Shown here piece after piece: positions 35,601 to 47,600 of a stretch of 64,000 nt of DNA. A program made the translations under genes and the position numbers. The notes under the pieces were generated by a model. That model searched no databases and was not told the origin of the DNA. It worked only from the letters and a program-made list of their open reading frames with translations. Within the stretch, counting starts at the first letter, position 1. Every line of letters starts with the position of its first letter. This DNA is from Psococerastis gibbosa (Eukaryota; Arthropoda; Insecta; Psocodea; Psocidae): assembly GCA_963971405.1 (NCBI GenBank), contig OZ020484.1:39268770-39332769 (forward strand), in the 5' to 3' direction.

Positions 35601-38600
35601 GCTACACGCACTGAGCTCTGACTTAGACAAACACGCGTGCCAAAAAATTGGACTTGCGATACTGAAGTGATTTCAGGCAAATAGCTGTTAAATGAACTTG
35701 AACAGGGGATTACTGAAGGAAGTGACCCCGATTGTGTTAAAAATATCCATTCGTAGGAAATCACATATCACAAAATTATTCAGATAAATTAAGTGTCAAA
35801 CGCCGTGAGATGTGTACCCATCTAAAAGAGCTGCTTGTAGACTCCTATAATGTACTGCAGCTTAATTCCACAAGATAGTAGGTGCACAATATTTGGTATT
35901 ATTAAAATGTATCTTATAAATCTTTATTTAAGCCTACTTTCAGTTATATCTTTTTATTTATTTTTCTACATCACTTAACTGTAGGTAGGTACCTAGTGTA
36001 TCTATAACATAGTTATGTGTCGGATTTCTTCGTTATTTTTTATATTCCTTCCTTCATCCATCAGCTTCCTTCTTTCCTTCTCATTGACAACCAAAATCTC
36101 GCTAAATTACATGTTATACATAATAGCTCCTTAGTAACATTGTAAAACTTGCTGTCACTCATTGTGAAATGACATCTTCATTGAGCTACTGTTGAGCAGT
36201 TTATGCTGTGTATTGCGTGGCAGCCCAGCAGTCTGATCGAGGCGTTTATAATACCGGGGTTAAATAAATACCCTAGGATTATAACTGTAAACAAACAAAT
36301 TGTGAATAGCACTTTCCATTATAAAATTATCGTGTTTACCAGTGGATTAAATAAATACCGGTATTATAAACGCCCCGATCAGGCTGCTGGTTTGTAATGT
36401 TTCGCAAGCCGCACACTTGAAAAAATGGCAATGATGACGTCAAACGCTAATACAAGAACCGGTTTGTAGGGTTTGGGTTATAAAACTCCCCAAAATGAAG
36501 TTATCTCAACAACAAAAACACATAGCCCAGGACAATATTTTTTTGTGAACCTACATGCTTTCATCGAATTATATCGAGTAGTCGAGTTAGACAGACCGAC
36601 AGACACTAGGCGTGGGTTATGTTTTTGTTGTACACCGGCCTGCTATTGGCTTAGCCACAAGACCGTTAATAAAAAAACCGTACTGTCTCTATTTATGAGA
36701 TTAAAATAATTATGCAATTGTCTCGATAATAAGGTAGAAATTGTACCTAACCAAGTAGTAGTAACGAGGGGGGGGGGGGGATTTCTGAAATTTTCCTTGG
36801 GGGGGGGGAGATGGGGAAGTAGGGAAATCAATCATTCAATAAATCGCTCCTTTGTGATAGTTCTGATTTTGTTTGTCATATTAGTCTATGTAGGCCAAAT
36901 GAGAGCAACGGACAAAATACATGTAGTTTATTCTGCTGCTATAATTTACAAGGTGTTGAGAAATTCCACGATGTACTAAGTAGACGTGAGACAACCTTTA
37001 TAATTAGCTTTCTATGTTCGACTAACCAGCTGCGACTTGGCTGTCGACTGCTCCTTTGACGCTCATTAATATTAAATCTTATCAAATTGATCAGTGCCGC
37101 TAATTTTTAACTCCTATCATCAATAATGCTTAGTGTTCGTCTGAGGCCGAGACCGAGACGAGACTACGGGGTCTCGGTCTCGATTTTCATGGTCTCGGTA
37201 TCGGTCTCAGTCTCGAAAAAATGACCTGGTCTCGAAAGTTTCGGTTTTCATATGGGCATGGTGGCATTATATTATTGTAATAACCGCCTGGACTGCTATA
37301 CTTTTTGTGGCCAACGCCCACCGAATTGCAATGCATGCGTAAGCATGTTTTTACCTCAGATTCTGGCCATCACGAACACAGTAAGGGGCTGTCCCAGCAC
37401 GACCTCGGCTTATCCTAGTCCTAAGCTGAAGTTGGCATCCCTATCCATACTTAACTTATGGCATTTGGCTTAGCCTAGAGTAAGCAGAGGTCGTGGAACA
37501 GCCCCTAAAAGTCTGCTGTCCCAGCACTTCTACTTACAGTAGGTGGACCTCAAACAGTGGCGCCATTGCATATTTTCCCTAAGGGTGGCTTTGGGGGGCA
37601 ATAAGGGTTAAAATAGGCACACAGTGCATATTTTTCATAGGCCGACCACCCTGTCACCCCCTTCTCCCCAAGACCCAAATGGCGCTACTGACACATCGGA
37701 TGCTCTACACCAGAGGTTATCAAACTTTTTTCGTCGCGGACACCTAAATGATATAAAATTGCATCGCCACCCACTGAATTCTACATTGCAATTTTTACTT
37801 CGATTTCCTTCATAAAAAAATAGCCTTACAGTCCATGGGCGTACGCAGGAATAGGAGCAAGGGGGGCAAGTCAGGGGGTGGATCCAGCGACCAATAAATA
37901 TGATACCTCGCCTTACTACTCCCCCCCTCCCCGAGACAAATTTTTCAAAGGATATGCCAAAGGAAACGGGTTTCCACGTATTCTTTTTGCAACTCTAAAG
38001 AGGGGGCCCGGGTGTCTCCCCCGGAGGAAATTTTTTGAAATTGTAAGCAGAAAATAGTGGGTTTCCGCGTTTTTTATCGGTTTTGGCCGAGCCGGTGGTT
38101 ATCGTTGGTTCCCGCCAATTTCTAGTATACAGTATATCTTTGGTTCCAGCCAATCTTTAAAACATATATGACTTAAATTGAAACAAACTCATTCAATTCA
38201 ATTCAATCTAGTGTATAACTGGCAGACGAGACCACGCCGCGACCCACACTTTGAGAACCCCTGCTCTACACTGACCCAATAGTGACAGCTTCAGCACACT
38301 CCAAGGGGGAGCCAAAAATATTTCTCGAGGGGGGGGGGGGGGTTTCATGCTATAGTAACAATTTGAATTATTTTTCGTGGGAAGTTTATCTAGTCTTCAC
38401 CCTATGGATAAATGATGATGCAAATATAATAGTAATGACTGTCAAAATAAAAAAGGTTGATTATTTGTTTTTTTAATTAATTATATCATAATTTGATTTT
38501 TCGTTGGCTATTAAATATTTTTGTTATCAATAATAATAATTGTTGTTTTTATTTTATTTATTTTTTAAATTGAAAAGCTATAAGTATCTTTAATCATAAG

Positions 38601-41600
38601 AAACAATTGGAAAATGTCACTATAAAACAATCATTAAAATGTGTCCAAAATATTTTTTAGTCCTTGTACTTGGGGTAAAAAAAAAAATTGGACCAATAAA
38701 CCAAACCCTCTGGCAACATCGAGAATCATAATCTGCAAGCTTTTCTGAGTTGAAAACTGTTTGCAGAATGCGGTCCTCATATTTCGCATACTCAACTACC
38801 TATATGCCTGCATTGACAATGTTATGCTGGCTCATGGCTGCCTCGTTAGAGTTCATATACTCATAGCCCCACGCACACACACAAAAATACCAAACACAAG
38901 GTATGGAATATATAGAAGATAAGCAAGATTATCGCCTAGCTAAGCAAAACTCCGAACCTGGCGTAAACAGGCCATTATAGAGATCAATTTATTGTTTTTA
39001 TTTTTTTACTATTGCAGATTCATCAAACCCAAACCGAGACGAGACCGAGACTAGTAGATCTCGGTCTCGGTCGTGTTTTATTGGTCTCGAGTCTCGGTCT
39101 CGGAAAAAGTCTCGTTTTGAGACCGAGACGGGACCCGAGACCGAGCCGGGCGAACCCTAAATTAATGCTCTTCTGCCAAGATTTTATTTATTTAAAAGCA
39201 TTGGACAATTTTATTTGTAATAAATTTTTTTTTTTTTTAATCAATCTGATCAGGCTAGCTAGATGGCAATCCACAGTGAATACAGTAAAGATGCAAAAAA
39301 AAAAAATAGTCGCCAAATAACCTATTTAGATGTCGAAATGCGAACTTACTTCGCCTGTATTCTGTTGGCAGCCCGGTCTGTTGAATTGTTCACTTGTTTT
39401 TAATTGCCGCTATTTTTTTTATGTTGAACCCTACAATGGTTTCCTTTCCCCTATGCTTGCCCGCTATCGGCAATACTTATCTTATGGTTAGACCACATCT
39501 ACAATGTTTTATGTTATTGTTGGATTGTACGAAACTTGCACCTTATATATTCACAACATTCTATACGTTATAATGCCGGTGAATTTGAATTTAATTTTTT
39601 TTTTTTTATAAAAAAAATAGTGAAACTTAATTAATTAATTGAACCTCGTATACTAAGGAACGTCAAAGTGACGGTGTCAGACATGCAGTCAGGGAATCAA
39701 AAAATATATCTATCTTTCAGTACCTGCCACGGTAGTCTTTTTAATCAACTTGTAAGCTGCATACTGCGAGGTGCAAATCTCACAATTAAAAAATATTTCA
39801 ATTTTGTAGGAGGTAGGCTATTTAATGTTATTGCAATTGGACACGTTTATAAACCGTGTGGCCTACTATTCAAGGGAAATGTTGGAAACATTCCACCATT
39901 TGCTTACGAAGCTGATTGGTGTTGGCTGTGATTGCCTTCCTATTTTTATGAGTTAATAAAAACTAATTAAAACAACGAAAGTTGGGACTTTATTCATTCC
40001 AAATGTTGGCTTTCCTGCGCTCTTGTAGTTGTTGATTGTTCTGCAACGTTTCTAATTCAATTTCACCTACCATTAAAATTCAGAAAGCTCAGTTAACAAA
40101 AGATTGTAGAAGATTTCTTCGATATTTAGTCGGAAATCATGGACACATAGCCATTTATAAGAATAAGACTGCCAATTCCTGTCTGATCGCGCACCCATTT
40201 GTCACTTTGATGTGGGTATGAGAGACGAGTGCCAGAATTTGTGTAATATTGTACAGTAGCAATAGATTTCAGGATGATAGGCCGTGTTCGGTTTGAAAGC
40301 ATACTTCCAAACGTTTCGTCAGCATCTGCGGTCGCCATCTTCAGTGACACTGCGTAGTACTTCTAAGATTGTATCTCAGAGGCTCTGCAACAACTGTTTG
40401 TTTGACGAAACGTTTGGAAGTACGCTTTCAGATCGACCACGGTCTGTCATCCCGGATTCTACTGCTTCATCATGTAACTCCTTTCGTGCTAGTCTTTGTA
40501 ATTATATTGTGCATGAGTGTTGACCACAAATCGGTCATGACTCATGTAAATAGTGAATACAGGTTGCCTCTGAAAATGGAATCGTTGGCGAAGGGGGGCT
40601 CTGAATGTTCTAAAATGTATTGCCATATTTTTTGTTGCGAGAAACTTTGGTCACACCCAAATATTTACTTGAAACCTTATTTTTTATTTAAGCTATTTTG
40701 AAATTTGTTTATGGATATGGTACATACTGTACCTACTCTCATATAGCTCCCATTACATAAATAATATTAATAAACAATTTTGGAATTTCTATGAAGTGCT
40801 TTTTTCATTAATCCTCTTCACTAAAAAAAACACTTCGCCAGCAATTGGCATTCCTTATATACTGTCGTATATGGCAATGCTAATTTTTATGCTACGAGTA
40901 TGTATAGCCTATATTTAAAACTTTGTTGGACTATTTTCGTTTACAACTTGCGTATGAAACGAAATTTAAGAAATGTCACCAATCACAATCTTTAACTGAT
41001 ATTTTATAAAACGAGAGCATCAACACGTTCAAACTAAAATACCAACAATGTAGGCTACTTTGATGACAGATTAGGCCACCCTTGAAAGTGAACGGTTGGT
41101 TAAGTGCCAGAACATTACCACATAATAGTCGGATTTATGTGTCCGATTCTCCTACACAATATTATATAGTTAGTGACAATATTTTAGTTGAAGCTGTTTT
41201 GGTCATGAGCCCCTAAATAAATGTGTAGTTTCTGTTCAGTTTATTTTGAACTTTTGATATGTTCTATTTAGTGCTCTATATTAGACAGGTATTGTCATCC
41301 GCCATATTGTATCCATTATAAGTCTGGTGTATAAGCCAAGCATTGGGTGTTTACCTATTTATTTTTAGAAATTTATCGCTATTTATTTATTATTATTTAA
41401 AAAACGTGCTACCAATTAGGGAAGCGTTTAGTAAAAAAAAATACTAAAACGTGTATTCGTTTTTTTTTTCAATCTTTTACTTTTACAATACTTACCATAT
41501 AGGAAATATGGGATACAAAATGGCGGATGACAATACCCGGGTATATAGTGCCTTAGTTCTATTAGGTAGGTGACTCCAAATATACAGTATATGCTAGGTC

Positions 41601-44600
41601 GAAAAATCGACTGTAGTTGTCTGCTTCCACATTTTCCCCTATTCCAAGACATGCAACAACTTCCCTTTCTTTGATAGTTAGGCGTTTAATCGGAGTTGCC
41701 GTTAATAAACTATGTCTAACTTAGCCTAAGTGCTTGCTTTAAAAATTCTGTCCAATATTCTCTCAACAAACCTACGGTATACAATTATAAATTGGACTAA
41801 GACATAAGATATTTTTAGACATACTTATCGAAAACCTGCTGTCGCAGCTTACCTAACTATTCAACAGGAAGTATTATCTACTGTGGTACTACTGTAGTTG
41901 ATGGTTGATAATAATCATTTTTGTAAATATACAGTAAAAGGGAAAATATTTTGTTGCTGAAAATTGCCAAATTGCACTTACCACAAATGGTTCAGGGGTA
42001 AATAGGCGATATTGTCCTCCAGCGACTGCGGTGGTTCACCGTCTATTTTTACTCGAATCTCCCACTCTACTCTCATAGCCCGTGCCGAGCCGGTTCCTTA
42101 TGTTTGTTTATGGAACAAAGTGACGAATAAAATTGTGTCTGCTTGATGTTAGTCTCACTTAGATTTAGAACTTATTTCGCATGCCAACAATTAAGTAGCA
42201 GCTCTTTCCTGCTCGTTAGCAACGCGACGCCCATGTAGGGTTCCAATTTCCTGTGTATTTATCAATTTTTTTATCTGATTAAGCATAGGTCTATATCGCT
42301 TTTTAGAACCTGAAATAAAATTAAACATTTAAATGGTGCAATTTGAACAATTTACCCGTATCTGTACCTGGATTGAGATGGTGACATGCTGTCAAAACGC
42401 AATAGCACTTGGTAGCTCAACTATAGTGGCAAAAGTTTGGTCGTTTGCATGCTATACCCATGTTAGGGGGACTGTAGCAAAATAAAAGTTTGGTTTTGTT
42501 GAGGAACTTAAACTGCCATATGCATTGGAATGATATCTGATATCGCCAGATGGACACAGTGTCAAACTTAGCCCTACGTTGGCATAATTGTTGTGGTCGT
42601 GTTTGCGATCGGAGACCTATCGTACCTCAACACAGGTATTACCTATAGAGGCAACTGAAGAGAATATTAGGATACATTCATTCAATTGTGTGTAGGCCTA
42701 TACGATTAATCTTTTGAAAAAGACATTACGAACCATTTAGCAACCTGTATAAAATGGGTAAGAAGAGCAAATCTGCTTCTATCAATTACAATAAGTCAAA
42801 AAAGAGGCTGAGTAAAATTATTGCTGCACCCGGGGGGAGCCTTTCAGCAGGTTTTTCATAACCTGGGGGGGGGGGTGGTGACAATGACATATAAGCACAG
42901 TTAGTGTGAAGGTTAAAAATTACTTACATCCGCCAGCCCTTGGTGTGTCTGCCATTATACGAGAATCAGAGCTAATACGATTTCTAAACATTTGGGTTAT
43001 CTATTGTGTATCGTACTTATGCTTACTGTAGAATTGATTTGTTCTTTTCCCTACTCTAAAATTTTCTCTCTTGTGCTTCTAGGTGGGGGCGGAAGGAGTA
43101 TCGTCAGCAACGAGACGTGCAATCGGTGGCCAGTATCTGTCTTGGAGCTACAAACAGAAAGGCGTCGTTGCTACCCTTAAGCTGTCCGAACCGACCGAGA
43201 ATGTTGTTGCTTGGCAAAGGTTTCTTCCAGCGGGACCAATTGCATTGTTACCGGTAAGTTACTATAGCACTTACTTCAGTTACGCCTATTACATTGTGTC
43301 AATGCGATAGGTATTTCTCAGCTTGTCCATTATCGCTTGTAGCCGGTGTGGGTTGCCATATAGGACGCATACCAGTTTGTTAGCGATTTCAATTCAGACG
43401 GAAACATGACCAATAATGTCAGAAAATATCAATGCGGTCGTTGGCAAAGAAAGAAAGAAGGCTTACGTCCATTATGAAATATTATAAATTTAAGCTTGAT
43501 GAGAGGCTGGGAGAGTTAAATAGATGCTAAAGAATGCCACGAATGGAACTCGATTGGTTCAAGGGCTGTTTTCGAGGAAAAACGGCTAGTGCGCGGAATT
43601 TGGATCACCATATTTGCATGTATGGTATATGAAAATTATCCTGTACATGACAGATATTGACATTAATCTGTCAGATGTGCCATACTTCCTAATGGCAGTT
43701 GGTAATTGTGTGAGGTGGTTGTTACTACTATTGTAGGAATACCAAGCAAACATGAAAAAAAAAATGCTTCATATCCTCAGGCATCATGCAACACACATAA
43801 CAGAAACATTGTAAACACTCATATATTGTTCTATAAAAAGTCCACGTGAACATGAACATTTGAAACAAGTATTTTCAATAATTCCCTTATTAATAATGTA
43901 CATAGTCGAACCCTATCTAATTATGCTCTGGCTAATCGACAAAATCCTTTCAATGGTAACAGACACTAAATTCAATTATTTATCTACTTGGTTTGGGATT
44001 CTATAATATTTGTGTGCTTTGTTTCTAGTTGACCAATTCGTTGAGCTCACTAGTATGGACAACAACCAACGAAGAAGCTGACCGTCTAATAAAAATGAGT
44101 GAAGAAGCTTTCGTTGATTGCGTGAATGACGCTTTGGTAGGTTACCTTATATAATATTTGAACTTCCATCAAATATTTTATTTTAATTATATTAAATTCG
44201 CTTATAACAGCTTTGAAGAGGTTTTTACCCTGAAAGTGTCGCTTTCCCTTTCTTCGTTGGCTCTCCAGTAGTTCTCTTGAATCTGTGTACTACCGTGCGA
44301 ACATGGACATGACAGTTTTAGTCAAACAGACCATTTTAATGTACCTTATTATATAGTTCTATGCAAATAGAAGAAACTCGTTGGTCTCTTAATGCGGTAT
44401 TAAAGCTTAATACATACCCAGTTCTGACTTCTACCTACTCGCGGTAGAGACCGGTAAAAATCCGGTCCGAAGGAAGTGCAATTCTACAGCCACGGGGGTA
44501 GGAGTGACATGTTGTGTATGTTTTGTAGCAGTCAATGCGACGATTTCTGCGATACCACCAACTCAAAAATTATTTTTTTTTAACAAATCGCCTTTTGCAT

Positions 44601-47600
44601 ACATACTACTCAAATATAATTTTTAATTTCGCTATAATGCTTACCCTATTTCAGGACTTTTTAAAAATAAATAAATATGGGTACTCCCATATTGGGGTAA
44701 AGTGGGAAAAGTCGGCCAGAGTAAAAAAAAACAACAACTATGAAATACAATTGAAGTTTTCTCTGAATGTATGGCCTATACTTTTTCTTAGTTTTTTTAT
44801 TTTCCTAATTTACCACAGGAGTATGTATGTAAATACCTAATGGGCCTGCTGTAAATTATTGCATTACAGCTATTAATATAATTATTAGTTTACAATAAAT
44901 TGATGGTTACTTTATTGTTCTTTTAGTGGAAGCCTCATAGTCAGAGTCCTCTCGTAAGAAGGGTGGAAGATAGCCTAGTCAAAATCCTCAGCAACCTACC
45001 GATTGGGACAACAGGTCACCAGCAGTTGCCTCCGTCAATCAGTTATCTACTTCCTGGCAGTCGAGCTTCTTTTCCATTAGGCTTCGGCCATGCAACTAGA
45101 TACACAACCCCTGGAGCTGTTCTCATCGGGTAAGGGCTGCCACTGGTTTTGGCAATGTACCGCAATCCACTTTTAGGGCTGTTTTAAAGCAGGCAGTTTG
45201 CCGCGCGGCTAAAACAAAATATAAACTTACTGTTCTGTGTGTACATAATAAGGCCCGATTCGACGATTGATACTTAACATTTTAGTTACTCTTATCTTCC
45301 TATTATTATTATTATTGAATCGGCTGACGTAGTTCCGATTCAATAATTATTATTATAAAAATAATAACAAGATACGCGTTACTTAATTTTTAAGTATCGT
45401 TTGTGAATTTTTTTATTTGTTTGTCCCCAGAACCAAACTATCAAGGGGAAAGTAACTTATAGGATTTTATTGGCATTCTTCTTCTTGAGTTGCAATCTAT
45501 TGATTGGTTTGCAGGGAATGAGTTAGTCTTCTTCTCCCGTCTTGTCTGTCATGTGCGGTCCTTTTTAGTCCTTTGTAGTTGTCGCACCCTTGTCCTAGGT
45601 CCTTCATGACATCCTCTAGGTACTCCTTTCTCTGTCGTCCTCTTGAGTTGGTGTCTTCAACCAAACCCTCAATGATGTTCTTGAAGAGCCCTTCATGTCT
45701 CAGAATATGCCCCATTCATTTGCTTCTTCTTGTTGAAATTGACATTAATAATGACTACAATAAACTGTACGTGAATTTTTAAAAAATCATTGGAGCCGTT
45801 TTTGTGAAATTGGCCTAGTTTTTGTAGACTTTTAGACTAGTTTTTGAAGGGTAATAAAACCCCCCAAAATTGAGTTAGCCCAAAATAATGCCAAATTTCT
45901 TGCAAATCTACGAATAGACAGACCTACAGACAGACAGAAAACCACTTTTTGGTTCCTGGTACCTCTAAACGTGTAAATCCACTGAAATCCCGAAATCAAA
46001 AATGTCGACCATCACTAAGCTTTCCTTATATTACGTAGTAAATAGGAAAGCAATAGAGGGTAAATGCTACTTAATTATCTTATAAGCTGCTAAATAATTG
46101 ATCAATATTCTGACATTCAATTTTTAACTGCTTGCCAGCTATGTCTACCCAACGAGAATAAAGTAGAATAGATGGTGCCTAATCATAAGCTAAGTATGGC
46201 CGAGTGTGGTAAAATGTACAAAGGCTGCATTTGTGAAGTCGTCTTGGAAATAATGTGACCAAGTTGTGGGGTAGCAATATAAAAAAACAAAATAGGGGCC
46301 AATTAAAGACAATAAAGAGTAATTCAACAAGCAAGGCTGACAATAGAATCACAGATGTATAAGTTCTGCTCGCTTGACCTTTGATCCCTGGCTATCTTAA
46401 TAGCTTAAATTTGACTACTTGGCTTATAGCGAGAACCACCCACAGTCACAATGTTTTGCTTATGCATTGCTTGCGCTGTGGATGGTCACCTTAGCCACCT
46501 GGCCTATCCGACTATTGAAAGAGCATTCCTCTAAATATGCTTACGCCAACGCCCATTTTTGGTATATCAACTATTCCACGCTGACGCATAAAGTGGTACC
46601 TCATTATTGACTGCATTATTCGACAGATAAGCTATTGATATACGGGCAGAGCTTCTATTTTGCGTATCCCAATAACCAAAAATGGAAAAAATACTATCGA
46701 ATTTCCTTTATGGTTAAAAACAAATAAATAAATGGCAATTACTGTTTATTTAGGCTGGTAATTTAACTTACATACGTTATTTGAGGTACTCATATATTTT
46801 TGTTATTTGCTGCTTAGCGATGCTGCTCACCGAGTTCATCCTCTTGCCGGCCTTGGAGTAAATCTGGGTTTCGGAGATATTGAAACTTTAGTCGCAGAAT
46901 TGGCGAATGCAGTGTATGCAGGTGAAAAATTAGGTATGTGGTTCTAATTTTTAGAATTGCCATTTGCACCGTGATACAGTGAAATGCAATCCACCTATTA
47001 GTTCAGTAACATAGGAGAAAACCTCGGAATTGGTGCTAACCCACTGTTTTTTTTTCTTTTCTTTTTTTTTCTTTTTTTTCAGAGAAATTTTCCTTGTGGC
47101 ACTCTCTAACTAAAAGTATGCATGACTAAGAAAATTGGACTAGTGGAACTTGACTTAATTAAACATCAAAGGTCATCATCGTCCCTTGTTTACAATAATG
47201 TGCTTCCTTTCACTCATACGACGCTTTAGATGTTTGTACAAGCTATTGAACACAAAATTGCCTATCGACTGATATGTACACAATTGTCATCCGCCATTAT
47301 TCAAACTGGAATGACGCTAAGCTCAAACTATAAATTGATCATAAGTTTGGTTATATTTGTTCGATATTATACAAACTTGGGACATCGATTCACTATGCCG
47401 ATAGCTGTTGCGAGAAAAATTATAAAGCGCCATGTTACCAGTTATAACGGGACTATAACTTTGTTTCTATCTACCGATTTTAATCAAACTTGGCATAACG
47501 GTTCATAATACCAATTGCAATTGACAGAGAATTAGGTAGTGCTGTAACGCGCGAACCAAGTTCTCTAGTTCTTTAACAGGGAACTTGGCTCGTGTGATGC

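Larger units (their letters stand above)
37131..39159. mobile_element. Candidate inverted-repeat element with GAGACC-rich ends
   Basis: Left end TAGTGTTCGTCTGAGGCCGA followed by about 100 bp of GAGACCGAGAC/GTCTCGGTCTC; right end the same motif in long runs, closing CCGGGCGAACCCTA. The two ends are inverted and about 2 kb apart. TAATGCT lies at both flanks but is offset by a few bases at the right. The interior is non-coding and carries two younger insertions (37384-37506 and 37711-38263). Superfamily uncertain; the CGAAC end is compatible with hAT. Confidence 0.5.

Noticed and set aside
39668-39931. 87-codon plus-strand frame in COQ6 intron 3
   Set aside because: No homology recognised and no splice context; kept as non-coding.
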